This document shows positions 9,901 to 18,607 of a stretch of DNA of 64,000 nucleotides, in pieces. The position numbers and the translations under genes were made by a program. How positions within the stretch are numbered: the stretch's first letter is position 1; each line of letters opens with the position of its first letter. Origin of the DNA: Mycolicibacterium peregrinum (GTDB lineage Bacteria; Actinomycetota; Actinomycetes; Mycobacteriales; Mycobacteriaceae); the NCBI RefSeq assembly GCF_001665785.1, contig NZ_LZSO01000036.1, positions 1-64,000 on the forward strand, read 5' to 3'. The notes beneath the pieces were generated by a model. It was not told where the DNA came from and searched no databases. It worked only from the letters and a program-made list of their open reading frames with translations.

Positions 9901-10861
9901 CAAAGAGGTGGCCCGCGGCAAGGACATCGACGCGCTGCGTGAGCAGCTCGCGGTGCCCGTCGCACAGGCTGTGGCCGACGTACTGGGCGGCGACCTGGAA
10001 CGCACCGGGCTGCGGGCATGGCCCGAGGATCTCGACGAGCTACCGCGCACAGTGGAGAACGTCAGCGGCGGTCACACGGTCAGGGGCTATCCGGCCTTCG
10101 TCGACACCGGAAAAGCCGTCGATATCAAGGTGTTCGCCAACCCGGCCGACCAGGCCGCGGCCATGCGGCCGGGCCTGCGGCGTCTACTGCGGCTGACCGC
10201 AGCCTCACCGGTGAAGGCGATCGAACGTGGCCTGAGCACCCGCACCCGGCTGGCGCTCAACGCCAATCCCGACGGTTCGCTGGCCGCGTTGCTCGATGAT
10301 TGCGCCGATGCGGCCGCTGACGTGCTGGTGCCCAAGCCGGTGTGGACGAAGACGGAGTTCACCGCGGTTCTGACTCGGGCCGGCAAGGAACTCGGCCCCA
10401 CCACACAAGCTGGGGTGAACCGGGTGGAGAAGGTGCTGGCCGCGGCACATGAGGTGCAGGTCGCGCTGCCCGACAAGCCGTCAGCTGCCCAGGCCGATGC
10501 GGTAGCCGACATCCGGTCTCAACTGGAACGCCTGTTGCCCAAGGGTTTTGTCACCGAGACCGGGATAGCGCGGCTGAACGACCTGACCCGATATGTCACC
10601 GCGATCGCCCGCCGCCTCGAGCGGTTACCCCAGGCGCTCGGCGCCGACCGGGACCGGATGTCGCGTGTGCACGCGGTCGAGGATGCCTATGACGAACTGG
10701 TTCAGGCGCTTTCGCCGGGCCGAGCCGCAGCGGCCGACATCCGTGACATCGCATGGCAGATCGAGGAGTTACGGGTGAGCCTATGGGCCCAGCAGCTGGG
10801 TACGCCGCGCCCGGTCAGCGAGCAGCGGATCTACAAGGCCGTCGACGCTGCGGCCCGGTAG
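6977..10861 (+). CDS. hrpA: ATP-dependent RNA helicase HrpA (DEAH family)
   Basis: A 1294-residue protein of typical HrpA length. Walker A is GATGSGKT (residues 88-95). The DEAH box is in LILDEAHERSLN, motif III is VTSATI, and motif VI is QRAGRSGR. A helicase-associated domain, an OB-like region and the long HrpA-specific C-terminal region follow. HrpA is an RNA-remodelling helicase, implicated in other bacteria in ribosome rescue and mRNA processing. The GTG start (VSEPSVAEL) is close behind a consensus Crp site. Its stop directly abuts the stop of the convergent FAH-family gene. Confidence 0.95.
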   Translation: MSEPSVAELRSRLDGLTIRDADRLRRRLRNLRGGETAKIAEQIATAEALVLTRQAAVPAITYPDLPVSQHRDELAKAISENQVVVVAGATGSGKTTQLPKICLELGRGIRGTIGHTQPRRLAARTVAQRIADELGTPLGDAVGYTVRFTDQASDSTLIKLMTDGILLAEIQRDRRLLRYDTLILDEAHERSLNIDFLLGYLRELLPRRPDLKVIVTSATIEPERFAAHFHGAPIVEVSGRTYPVEIRYRPLEVTVGGDDDTDDPDDPDHEIVRTEVRDPTEAIVDAVRELESEPPGDVLVFLSGEREIRDTAEALKDLRNTEVLPLYARLPTADQQKVFQPSHSGRRIVLATNVAETSLTVPGIRYVVDPGTARISRYSRRTKVQRLPIEPISQASAAQRAGRSGRTAPGVCIRLYSEQDFESRPRYTDPEILRTNLAAVILQMAALQLGDIAEFPFLDPPDARSIRDGVQLLQELGAFDAAGALTDVGRRLARLPLDPRVGRMILQADTEGCVREVLVLAAALSIPDPRERPSDKEEAARQKHARFADEHSDFISYLNLWNYLREQRNQLSGNAFRRMCREEFLHYLRIREWQDLTGQLRSIARDIGIRESDEVAEPASIHAALTAGLLSHVGLREGESRDYQGARNSKFVLAPGSVLTKKPPRWIVVADLVETSRLFGRIAAKVEPEAIERVAGHLVQRNYSEPHWEARRGAVVAFERVTLYGLPLVPRRKIGYTQIDPELCRELFIRHALVEGDWQTRHHFLRDNARLRAELEEIEERARRRDLLVGDDDIYALYDARIPADIVSARHFDAWWKKQRHKTPDLLTFTRDDLLRSEDGADNPDTWQAGDLELPLTYRFAPGAADDGVTVHVPVGVLARLGGDGFAWQVPALREELVTALIKSLPKELRRNFVPAPDTARAILGDIDPSAGSLLDEVQRELRRRSGILVPIDAFDLGKIPDHLRMTFAVESADGKEVARGKDIDALREQLAVPVAQAVADVLGGDLERTGLRAWPEDLDELPRTVENVSGGHTVRGYPAFVDTGKAVDIKVFANPADQAAAMRPGLRRLLRLTAASPVKAIERGLSTRTRLALNANPDGSLAALLDDCADAAADVLVPKPVWTKTEFTAVLTRAGKELGPTTQAGVNRVEKVLAAAHEVQVALPDKPSAAQADAVADIRSQLERLLPKGFVTETGIARLNDLTRYVTAIARRLERLPQALGADRDRMSRVHAVEDAYDELVQALSPGRAAAADIRDIAWQIEELRVSLWAQQLGTPRPVSEQRIYKAVDAAAR

Positions 10862-11767
10862 TCAGGTGATCCGATGTTCGATGCGGCCGATGTCGTCCAG
10901 GATCAGGGTGAGTGTGTCCCCGCTGCGCAGCCAGTGCCCGGTCTCCATGCCACTTCCGCCGGGCAGCGTCCCGGTGCCGAAAAGCTCCCCGGGGTACAGC
11001 GGTTCGCTGCGTGATGCGTGAGCGAGGACCTCGCCCAGGCTGTACTGCATTCCTGCACTGCTGACCGTGCTGACGACTGTCCCGTTCAGGGCAACCGAAC
11101 CGGTGAGGGAATCGATCCGGGGCAGGATCTCGTCGGCGGTGACCGCGGTGTCCGACATCGAGCTGGCGAAATGCTTGGACTTCTGGGGCCCGAAGCCGCT
11201 GAGCATCTCGGGTCGCTGCACATCACGGGCGCTGAAATCGTTGAGTACGACGAACGCACCGATCGCCTCGGTCGCCTCATCGGGGGTCGCATTGAACAAC
11301 GGTGCGGCCAGCACGAATCCGATCTCCAACTCGAAGTCGAGCGCCTGCGAATAGTCCGGGACCGGAACCGCGGTACCGGTCGGCACGAACGTCTGTGCGT
11401 TGGACATGTAGTAGATCGGCTGCTCGTAGAACAGCGGCTTCGGCTTGAACTGCGGTACCGGGCGACCGGTGACGCGTTCGTACAGCGATGTCACCCGGTA
11501 GAGGCCGGGGTGAAAGCGCCGGATCAGCCCGCGGGCCGCGTCGATGTTGTGCTGTTCGTACAACATGAAGTCGCGAAATGACACCGGCTGGAACGGCAGC
11601 AGGTGGTCGCTGTGTTGCAGCTGGCGGTCGGCGGCTGCCGTCAACCAGGCTTCGTCGAACACCCGGCCGCCAACTGGTGTGCGGTCGGAGTACTCAGACC
11701 AACTACCTTCGGAATCAAGGGATTGCACACTCAAGCCGGTGGCGGTGCGGACGCGGCGTAGTTTCAC
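10862..11767 (-). CDS. Fumarylacetoacetate hydrolase family protein
   Basis: A 301-residue FAH-fold protein with an extended N-terminal domain (FRDFMLYEQHNIDAARG) and the C-terminal catalytic fold. The metal-site segment is ALDFELEIGFVLA, and VLNDFSARDVQRPEM matches the longer FAH group. Its GTG start overlaps the TGA of the upstream alpha/beta hydrolase (GTGA), so the two are translationally coupled. The pairing of a C-C hydrolase-like FAH protein with an alpha/beta hydrolase suggests a catabolic pathway. The substrate is not identifiable. Confidence 0.85.
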   Translation of the reverse strand: MKLRRVRTATGLSVQSLDSEGSWSEYSDRTPVGGRVFDEAWLTAAADRQLQHSDHLLPFQPVSFRDFMLYEQHNIDAARGLIRRFHPGLYRVTSLYERVTGRPVPQFKPKPLFYEQPIYYMSNAQTFVPTGTAVPVPDYSQALDFELEIGFVLAAPLFNATPDEATEAIGAFVVLNDFSARDVQRPEMLSGFGPQKSKHFASSMSDTAVTADEILPRIDSLTGSVALNGTVVSTVSSAGMQYSLGEVLAHASRSEPLYPGELFGTGTLPGGSGMETGHWLRSGDTLTLILDDIGRIEHRIT

Positions 11768-12603
11768 CGAGACCGCCCGAGCTGCCTACGCAGGAACTCG
11801 GTGACGTGCCCGGCCACCGTGTCCGGTTGCTCGAGCCATGGCCAGTGACCTGTCCCCGGCACCGGCTGCACCTCACAGCTCCGGAAGATCCGGCGGTACT
11901 CATCCGTCTGTGCGTACGGCACGTAGCGGTCATCGGCGCCCCACACCACGAGGACATCGCCGGTGAACTCGGTGAGTCGATCGGCATACGGGGCAAGGGC
12001 ATTCGGGCCGGTGGATCGGTACAGCTTCACCACCGCATCGGGTGTACCACGGGCGAACATGTGCTGGGCGATCGACTCCAGCGCGTCGGCGGGCAGCCCC
12101 GGATCGCGCATGGCGAGTACGCGACGCAGGACCGCCGGGTTTCCGATCCGCGACAGTGCCTCGGCCAGTACGGGTGTCCGCCACAGCTTGGCGGCGAAGT
12201 GGTTGATCACCACCGGGGCGTTGATCAGCGTCATGCTGGCCACCGAGTCGAGATGGTCGGCCGCCCAGGCGAGCGCCCAGGGTCCGCCGAAATCGTGGGC
12301 GACGAGGTGGGCGCGCTCGACACCGAGTTGGTCCAGGAGCGCGTCCAGATGTGCGGCGTAGGCCGCCACGGTGTACGGCCACTGGGCGGGCTTGTCGGCC
12401 GCACCGAATCCCGGCATCTCCGGGGCGATCACCCGAGCGATACCGGCGACCGGCATCAGCAAACGGTCCCATTTGGCCCCGGCGTTGTTGCCGTGCACGA
12501 ATACCACGGCCTCGCCGATGTCCGGTCCAGCCGCGCCCGCGACGAGTACCGGCGACCGCACCCCGTCGACCGCCAGCGTGCGGTGCTCGACGGGGCTGTC
12601 CAT
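11764..12603 (-). CDS. Alpha/beta hydrolase, Asp-nucleophile type (epoxide hydrolase/dehalogenase-like)
   Basis: A 279-residue alpha/beta-hydrolase fold protein. The oxyanion motif HGNN is at 37-40, the nucleophile elbow is HDFGG with Asp104 in place of Ser, the acid is in WGADDRYVP and the base is His253 (GTGHWPWLEQP). An Asp nucleophile points to epoxide hydrolase or haloalkane dehalogenase chemistry rather than an esterase. The ATG at 12603 (MDSPVEH) is chosen; an alternative is 12627. It is coupled to the downstream FAH-family gene by a GTGA overlap. Confidence 0.85.
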   Translation of the reverse strand: MDSPVEHRTLAVDGVRSPVLVAGAAGPDIGEAVVFVHGNNAGAKWDRLLMPVAGIARVIAPEMPGFGAADKPAQWPYTVAAYAAHLDALLDQLGVERAHLVAHDFGGPWALAWAADHLDSVASMTLINAPVVINHFAAKLWRTPVLAEALSRIGNPAVLRRVLAMRDPGLPADALESIAQHMFARGTPDAVVKLYRSTGPNALAPYADRLTEFTGDVLVVWGADDRYVPYAQTDEYRRIFRSCEVQPVPGTGHWPWLEQPDTVAGHVTEFLRRQLGRSR

Positions 12604-12651
12604 CAGCGGGATTTTACGGTCGCGCAACGCTTGCCGCGCGTTTTCAACCGA

Positions 12652-13893
12652 TCATCGCGTACCCGTCGCCACCCACGGGACACGATCGGCCGGGGCATCG
12701 TCGAGTACCAGGTCGGCCACGCGTGACCGATGGGCTTCGGCACTGCCCAACAGGGCGGCATCGGTGGTGGCCCGCTTGAAGTACAGGTGCGCCTGGTGCT
12801 CCCAGGTAAACCCGATCCCCCCGTGTACCTGGATGGTGTCCGCCGCGATCTTGGCAAACGCCGCCGACGCGGTGGCCTGCGCAATGCTGGCTGCCAGCGC
12901 CGGGTCATCGGTGCCGTCGGTCAGTGCCCACGCCGCGTGATAGGTCGCCGAGCGGGCATGCTCGAGGTCGACCAGGTCATCCGCCAACCGGTGTTTGACG
13001 GCCTGGAAGGATCCGATCTGCCTGCCGAACTGCAGCCTCGATTTCGCGTACTCCACGGACAGATCCAGCAGATGCTGTGCGGCTCCGATCTGTTCGGCGG
13101 CCAGAAGTGTCGCCGCCACCTGGAACGCGTGGGTGATGACGCGGTCGGCCTCGTCGGGGCCGGCCACCAGTTGGGCAGGCGCCGCGGTCAAGGCGATGGT
13201 GGCCTGCGGCCGGGTGAGGTCGAGCGTGGTCAGCGGAGTGCGTTGCACTCCCGCGTCTGACGCGCCGACCACGTACAGGCCGACGCCGCCGGATCCGGCG
13301 GCCGCCACCAACAAGGTGTCCGCGGCGTCGCCGTCGACGACCCGCTCGACCGTGCCGGTCAACGTCCCGTCCTCGGCGACAGTCACATTCACCCCGGTGG
13401 GATCGAACGCGCCGGCCTGATCCGACACTGCAAACGCCGCGGTGCGTGTGCCTTCGGTGAGTGCGCCGAGGAGTTCGTCGCGCACCGGGCCGGCCGGGGC
13501 TGCGACGAGAGCGGGGACGGCCAGCAACACGGTGCCGAACACCGGTCCGCAGGCCAGTGCCGCCCCGAGTTCCTCGACCGCGATCGCCTGGTCGACGAGG
13601 GTGCCGCCGGCTCCGCCGTCGGCCTCGGGAACGGCCAGGCCGAGCACGCCGAGCTCAGCTCCCAACCGGGCCCACACCTTCGGATCGAACCGTGGCTCGG
13701 ACTCCATGAGCGTCCGCACCGTCGGCTCGGAGAAGTTCTCGGCACAGAACTTTCGGACCGCCGTGCGCAGTTGAGCCTGCTCGTCGCTGAATACGTACTC
13801 GGCCTCATCCGCAAGCTTCTCAGCTTGCTCGTCGGGTTGATCCGCAAGCTTCTCAACTTGCTCGTCGGGCTGATCCGCAAGCTTCTCAACCAC
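12652..13893 (-). CDS. Acyl-CoA dehydrogenase (second subunit of a FadE pair), with N-terminal repeat
   Basis: A 413-residue acyl-CoA dehydrogenase: FSDEQAQLRTAVRKF at the N-terminus, LQFGRQIGSFQAVKHRLAD in the C-terminal helical domain and VHGGIGFTWEHQAHLYFKR at the end. It starts with GTG (13891-13893) behind an AAGGAG ribosome site and overlaps the upstream acyl-CoA dehydrogenase gene by 8 bp. Paired mycobacterial FadE subunits form heterotetramers acting on steroid or branched acyl-CoAs, and this pair is organised the same way. Residues 2-30 are an 11-residue tandem repeat (VEKLADQPDEQ) encoded by a 33-bp DNA repeat; this is unusual for the family. Confidence 0.88.
   Translation of the reverse strand: MVEKLADQPDEQVEKLADQPDEQAEKLADEAEYVFSDEQAQLRTAVRKFCAENFSEPTVRTLMESEPRFDPKVWARLGAELGVLGLAVPEADGGAGGTLVDQAIAVEELGAALACGPVFGTVLLAVPALVAAPAGPVRDELLGALTEGTRTAAFAVSDQAGAFDPTGVNVTVAEDGTLTGTVERVVDGDAADTLLVAAAGSGGVGLYVVGASDAGVQRTPLTTLDLTRPQATIALTAAPAQLVAGPDEADRVITHAFQVAATLLAAEQIGAAQHLLDLSVEYAKSRLQFGRQIGSFQAVKHRLADDLVDLEHARSATYHAAWALTDGTDDPALAASIAQATASAAFAKIAADTIQVHGGIGFTWEHQAHLYFKRATTDAALLGSAEAHRSRVADLVLDDAPADRVPWVATGTR
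13813..13890. repeat. 33-bp tandem repeat, about 2.4 copies, inside an acyl-CoA dehydrogenase gene
   Basis: Two units (13813-13845 and 13846-13878) differ at two positions and are followed by a partial third unit. The period is a multiple of three, so copy-number change would keep the frame. It encodes the acidic 11-residue repeat at the protein's N-terminus. Confidence 0.85.
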
Positions 13894-15091
13894 GCGGGAT
13901 CTCCTTCCACGGCATACCGGCATCGGCGCGCAGATCACCCGGCAGCCCGAGGATCCGTTCGCCGAGAATGTTGCGCATCACCTCTGAGGTGCCGCCTTCG
14001 ATGGTGTTGGCCTTGCTGCGAAGGAAGCGCTGCTGGAGGGGCCCGCGCCAGTCCTTGCCGTCCTGCTCGTCGTCGTCGCGATCACCCGTCCCGTAGCCGT
14101 GATACAGGATCCCCTCGGGCCCAAGCAGATCCATGCACCACTGGTAGATGTGCTGGTTGAGCTCGGCGCCGACGAGTTTGCCGATCGAGCCTTCGGGGCC
14201 CGGTCCGCCGACGGTGGCCGCCGCCCGGGACCGCTCGGCGGTCAGCCGCTGGGCCTCGGAACGCAGCCAGAGCTGGCTCAGCCGGTCCCGCAGCACCGGA
14301 GTCCGCAGATCCGGGCGTGACGCCCACAGCGCCACGGCATCCGAGATGGTCCCGGCTCCGCGCCGATTGCCGCTGCCACCGAGCGCGCTGCGCTCGTTCA
14401 TCAGCGTGGTCATCGCGACGTTCCAGCCGTTGCCCACTGCGCCCAGCCGGTGCGCATCGGGGATACGGGCGTCGGTGATGTACACCTCGTTGAACTCGGC
14501 CTGGCCGGTCATCTGTCGCAGCGGCCTGGTCTCGACGCCCGGGCCGTGCATGTCCAGCACGAAGTACGTCAGGCCCTTGTGTTTGGGCACATCGGGATTC
14601 GTACGGGCCAGCAGCAGACCCCAGCGGGCGCGGTGCGCCAGGCTGGTCCACACCTTCTGCCCGTTCAGCACCCATTCGTCGCCGTCGGGCACCGCCGACG
14701 TCGCGAGCCCGGCCAGATCCGATCCGGCGCCTGGCTCGGAGAACAGCTGGCACCAGATGTGTTCGGTGCTGGCCAGCGGCCGCAGCCAGGATTTCTTGAG
14801 CTCATCGGACTGGGCGTGCTCGCGCACCGTCGGCGCAGCCATGCCGTAGCCCATCGGGTTCAGGCTCAGGGGGATGGGCCCGCCGGCACCCTGCAGGATG
14901 CGGTCGGCCACGGCTTGCAGACCACGTGACACCCCGAGACCACCGAGGCCCTCGGGGAAGTGCACCCAGGACAGGCCCGCGTCGTAACAGGCGGCCAGGT
15001 ACTCCGGGATCGGGACGTTCTTGGGGTCGTGGTCGGCCACGACCCGGCGGGCGAGGTCGGCGACCCGGTCCGCATCAGCGACGCTGCTCAT
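13886..15091 (-). CDS. Acyl-CoA dehydrogenase (first subunit of a FadE pair)
   Basis: A 401-residue acyl-CoA dehydrogenase with WCQLFSEPGAGSDLAGLAT (FAD/substrate region), LNGQKVWTSLAHRARWG and EGGTSEVMRNILGERILGLP at the C-terminus. It precedes and overlaps a second acyl-CoA dehydrogenase gene, as in the mycobacterial FadE heterodimer pairs of cholesterol and branched-chain catabolism. The ATG start at 15091 is divergent from the flavoprotein gene starting at 15118, with only about 26 bp between them. Confidence 0.9.
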   Translation of the reverse strand: MSSVADADRVADLARRVVADHDPKNVPIPEYLAACYDAGLSWVHFPEGLGGLGVSRGLQAVADRILQGAGGPIPLSLNPMGYGMAAPTVREHAQSDELKKSWLRPLASTEHIWCQLFSEPGAGSDLAGLATSAVPDGDEWVLNGQKVWTSLAHRARWGLLLARTNPDVPKHKGLTYFVLDMHGPGVETRPLRQMTGQAEFNEVYITDARIPDAHRLGAVGNGWNVAMTTLMNERSALGGSGNRRGAGTISDAVALWASRPDLRTPVLRDRLSQLWLRSEAQRLTAERSRAAATVGGPGPEGSIGKLVGAELNQHIYQWCMDLLGPEGILYHGYGTGDRDDDEQDGKDWRGPLQQRFLRSKANTIEGGTSEVMRNILGERILGLPGDLRADAGMPWKEIPRG

Positions 15092-15117
15092 CCAGCCACG
15101 ATAGGGAAAGGGGTCTG

Positions 15118-16287
15118 ATGGCTTGCAGGCGGGCGGTAGCGTCCACGGACGTGGACCGAAAGCGCGTGGTGATTGCGGGACTCGGCGATACCGGCGTGCT
15201 CACCGCGATCCGCTTGGCGCGTGGCTCCGACGTCGTCGGGATCTCGGCCAACCCCGGCCTGGTCAGCGGTCAGGAGCTGGGCACCCGGTTGGCCCGGCCC
15301 GAAGACTGGGCACGCAACTACTGGATCGGCTTCGACCGGTTCCGCGAACTCGACCGGGTCCGCACCGTGCACGGCACGCTGGCAGGCGTCGACCTTTCGG
15401 CACGCTGGGTCAGTGTGCGGGATGCCGACGGGAACGAGCAGGTGGAACCCTATGACGCGCTGGTCATCTCGACCGGTGTGACGAACGGCTTCTGGCGGCA
15501 GGCGGTTCTGCAATCGGCGGGCGATGTCGATGCCGGGCTGAGGACTGCGCACGAGCGACTGGGTTCGGCACGTTCGGTTGCCGTCGTCGGTGGTGGCGCA
15601 GCGGCGGCCAGTAGTGCGGCCAACATCGCCGTCCGGTGGCCGGGTACCCGGGTGGGGCTGTATTACCCCGGCGAACATCCTCTGCCGCAGCACCATTGGC
15701 GGGCCCGGAAGCGAGTCGAAGGCAGGCTGGCCGCGGCGGGCGTGACCCTGTACCCCGGGCATCGAGCCGTGGTACCGGAGGGCTTCGACTGCGCGGCCAT
15801 CACCTCCGAACCGGTCCACTGGAGCACGGGCCAACCGTCAGTGCAGGCCGATGCGGTGCTGTGGGCCATCGGCCGGGTCCGGCCGAACACGGACTGGCTG
15901 CCGGTGGAGGTACTCGACGAGCGCGGGTTCGTGCGGGTGACACCGGAACTACGGGTGCCGGAACATGATGGCGTCTTCGCTGTCGGCGATGTCGCGGCCA
16001 CCGACCCACTGCGCTCCTCGGCCCGAAACCGGGCCGACGGACTGCTGGCCCGTAACGTGACCGCCTACTTCACCGGCGGCACAATGCGCAGCTACCGCCC
16101 GCCGTCGAGCCGCTGGGGATCGGTGCTCGGAGTGCAACCCGACGGGCTGGAAGTATTCGCGCCCAATGGATTTGCCTTCAGGTTCCCGGCCTGGTCGATC
16201 GAGCGGGTGCTGCAACCGTGGATCGTCCGCCGTGGCATCTACCGTGGCGTGCGGCCCGGGGAGCAATACATCGTCACCAACGGCTGA
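15118..16287 (+). CDS. FAD-dependent pyridine nucleotide-disulfide oxidoreductase
   Basis: A flavoprotein of about 389 residues in the NDH-2/ferredoxin-reductase/AIF-like superfamily. The first dinucleotide fold is VVIAGLGDTG (near residue 21), the second is VAVVGGGAAAASSA, and the FAD-binding end motif is FAVGDVAATDPLR. No CxxC redox pair is visible, so it is not a disulfide reductase proper. The ATG at 15118 is used; a GTG at 15151 (VDRKRVV) is equally plausible. It is divergent from the FadE pair and may pass electrons in the same pathway, but that is inference. Confidence 0.82.
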   Translation: MACRRAVASTDVDRKRVVIAGLGDTGVLTAIRLARGSDVVGISANPGLVSGQELGTRLARPEDWARNYWIGFDRFRELDRVRTVHGTLAGVDLSARWVSVRDADGNEQVEPYDALVISTGVTNGFWRQAVLQSAGDVDAGLRTAHERLGSARSVAVVGGGAAAASSAANIAVRWPGTRVGLYYPGEHPLPQHHWRARKRVEGRLAAAGVTLYPGHRAVVPEGFDCAAITSEPVHWSTGQPSVQADAVLWAIGRVRPNTDWLPVEVLDERGFVRVTPELRVPEHDGVFAVGDVAATDPLRSSARNRADGLLARNVTAYFTGGTMRSYRPPSSRWGSVLGVQPDGLEVFAPNGFAFRFPAWSIERVLQPWIVRRGIYRGVRPGEQYIVTNG

Positions 16288-16331
16288 TCGACGGGCACCG
16301 GTGGTTCCCGCCGTGGCGTTACGAACGTGGC

Positions 16332-17600
16332 TCAGGCCCGGGGCAGTGCGACGGGCACGGTCTGCAGGCCCGGGCTCACCGGGCTCACCGGCGCGGGAAC
16401 CGCTCCCGGCACCCCGGCCACCCGAGGCACGGCGGCTACCCCGGGTACCTGGCCGGGCACTCCGGCCGTGCCGGGTACCACCGGTGCAGCGGGCGCTGCC
16501 GCCACGCCGGGAACCTGAGCAACCTGACCGGGCAGGGCCGGAGCAACCTGACCCGGCACAGCCGGGGGGACCTGACCCGGCACGGCCGGAGCCGGAGCGG
16601 GCGGAGCGGCGGCCGCCGCAGCGTTCTGACTGAGCACCCGCAGCAGGTCGGGCTTCATCTGCTGCAGTTGCGATCCCCAGTAGTTCCAGTTGTGGGTGCC
16701 GTTCGCCGGGAACTCGAACTTCGCGTTGCGTCCGCCGGCAGCCACGTACTTCTGCTGGAACTCCTTGTTGGTGTTGATCGTGATGTTCTCCAGGAACTGC
16801 GCGCTGTACAGCGTGCCGAAGTTCCCGCCAGGGTCGTCGAGTTCGGAAGGAACACCGTTGCCGCAGTACACCCAGATCGCGGTGTTGTTGGCCACCAGCC
16901 GGTTGATGTTGACCGTCGGGTCGTTACGACGCCAGGCCGGATCACTGGACATGCCCCACATGTCGGTGGGGTTGTAGCCCCCGGCGTCCTTCATCGCGAA
17001 GCCGATCATGGTGGGCCACAGGCCCTGTGACGGATTCAGGAAGCCGGACAGGGCGCCCGCGAAGATGAACTGGGCTGGATGCCAGATCGCCAGGGTCAGG
17101 GCCGCGCCACCCGACATCGACAGCCCGACGACGGCGTTGCCGGTCGGCGCGACGTCGCGTTTGGCAGCCAGGTAGGCCGGAAGTTCCTGGGTGAGGAAGG
17201 TTTCCCACTTGTAGGTGGTGGTGCCCGCACTGCCGGCCGCGGGGCGGTACCAGTCGCTGTAGAAGCTGGACTGCCCTCCGACGGGCATGACGACCGAGAT
17301 GCCCGAGTTGTAGAACCACTCGAACGCGGCGGTGTTGATGTCCCAACCGTTGTTGTCGTCCTGGGCACGCAAGCCGTCGAGCAGGTACAACGCGTGCGGC
17401 CCGCCGCCCTGGAACTGAACCGTGATGTCGCGGCCCATCGCGGCGGATGGCACCTGCAGGCGTTCCACCGGCAGGCCATCGCGCGAATACGCCGCGGCGG
17501 TCGGTGTGGGCGCAGCCATCACCAGTGCCGGCAACATCAAACCTGAAATCGCCGCAGCCGCCACGCGCCGCGACACCCGACCGAAGTTTTTCAGTCTCAC
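16332..17600 (-). CDS. Antigen 85-type mycolyltransferase/diacylglycerol acyltransferase with C-terminal repeat tail
   Basis: A 422-residue secreted esterase. A signal peptide (about residues 1-38) is followed by YSRDGLPVERLQVPS at the mature N-terminus. The catalytic Ser is in GLSMSGG (Ser163), the Glu in QFLENI (Glu271) and the His in NGTHNWNYWG (His303), with spacing matching the antigen 85 triad. These enzymes transfer mycolate between trehalose monomycolates or onto arabinogalactan at the cell wall. Usual precursors are about 340 residues. Here residues ~328-422 add a Pro/Ala/Val tail with repeated VPGQ-type units. Which fbp paralogue this is cannot be decided. Confidence 0.92.
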   Translation of the reverse strand: MRLKNFGRVSRRVAAAAISGLMLPALVMAAPTPTAAAYSRDGLPVERLQVPSAAMGRDITVQFQGGGPHALYLLDGLRAQDDNNGWDINTAAFEWFYNSGISVVMPVGGQSSFYSDWYRPAAGSAGTTTYKWETFLTQELPAYLAAKRDVAPTGNAVVGLSMSGGAALTLAIWHPAQFIFAGALSGFLNPSQGLWPTMIGFAMKDAGGYNPTDMWGMSSDPAWRRNDPTVNINRLVANNTAIWVYCGNGVPSELDDPGGNFGTLYSAQFLENITINTNKEFQQKYVAAGGRNAKFEFPANGTHNWNYWGSQLQQMKPDLLRVLSQNAAAAAAPPAPAPAVPGQVPPAVPGQVAPALPGQVAQVPGVAAAPAAPVVPGTAGVPGQVPGVAAVPRVAGVPGAVPAPVSPVSPGLQTVPVALPRA

Positions 17601-17675
17601 ACCGGCACGCTAACAACGCCTGAGCTGCGACTACCGGGGCCGCGCCCGGCGTAACCCCTCTGTTATCAAGGTGAT

Positions 17676-18542
17676 TCAGTTCTGATGCCCGTGGCCGCGC
17701 CGCCGCCACTCGCGTGGTGACACGCCGTGTGTCCGGCGGAACTGGCGGCTGAAGTATCCAGGGTCGGCCATTCCCACCCGCGTGGCGACCTCGGCAACAG
17801 CCAGGCCCGTCTCGCCCAGCAGGTCGCGTGCCCGGCTCATCCTGCGCTCGTTGATCCACTCGCCGACCGTGCGGCCGGTCCGCCGGCGCACCAGTGTGGT
17901 GAGGTGACCCGCTGTCATCCCGACCTCGTGAGCGACGTCGCTGAGTGACAGGGGCTCGGATAACCGGCGGTCGATCACCGAGAACACCTCGGCCAGCAGC
18001 GGCTCTCCGCTGCGGCGCAGGTCGCTCACGACGTCGTCGGCGAGCCGGGCCAGATCGATGAGCAACAGGGTCAGATGGGCCAGTGCCGCTTGACGGTAGC
18101 CTTCACGCCGGGCGGCCAGCTCGTCCTCGATGGACCGGACGGTGTTGTCCCACAGTGACTGTCGATCCGCCGGAATGTGCAGTTGCAGCAGCCCGCCGGA
18201 CCGGCCGTGAAGGAACGGGAACAGCAGGGGATGAGCCTGCCAGGTGGGCCAGGGCGATGCGGCGTCGTGCCCCAGCGCCGCGGGGTCGAAGAACACGCCG
18301 ATGCCGTCGGCCTCGGCGGTCAACGGCCGTGGGTCGATCACCTCGCCTGCCGCGACGACGTAGATGACCCCGTCGGTCGGTACGTACCAGAGCACCGGAA
18401 AGTCGTGTATGTGTGGCCGGTGTTCGGGGAATTCCGCACGCCGACCACGGGTCACCGACACCGGCGGCGCGTCGCGGTCGGTCCAATATCGGTAGACCGG
18501 GACACCACCGCGGTGGCGAACCAATCGGGCCGCATCGGACAT
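17676..18542 (-). CDS. AraC family transcriptional regulator
   Basis: A 288-residue regulator. The N-terminal half is a cupin-like sensing domain (HIHDFPVLWYV). The C-terminal ~100 residues hold the double helix-turn-helix, with LSLSDVAHEVGMTAGHLTTLV and VATRVGMADPGYFSRQFRRT. The ATG at 18540-18542 (MSDAARL) is chosen; an upstream in-frame start at 18578 would shrink the promoter shared with the divergent methyltransferase gene. That methyltransferase is a plausible target. Confidence 0.87.
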   Translation of the reverse strand: MSDAARLVRHRGGVPVYRYWTDRDAPPVSVTRGRRAEFPEHRPHIHDFPVLWYVPTDGVIYVVAAGEVIDPRPLTAEADGIGVFFDPAALGHDAASPWPTWQAHPLLFPFLHGRSGGLLQLHIPADRQSLWDNTVRSIEDELAARREGYRQAALAHLTLLLIDLARLADDVVSDLRRSGEPLLAEVFSVIDRRLSEPLSLSDVAHEVGMTAGHLTTLVRRRTGRTVGEWINERRMSRARDLLGETGLAVAEVATRVGMADPGYFSRQFRRTHGVSPREWRRRGHGHQN

Positions 18543-18607
18543 AGCACCAAAGATAATCCTGATGTTGCCAATCTTCACCCAACTAACCCTGCCCAGAAGA
18601 CTGGACC

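Noticed and set aside
13813..13890. Short CRISPR-like array
   Set aside because: The repeats are contiguous without spacers, in frame, and inside a coding gene.
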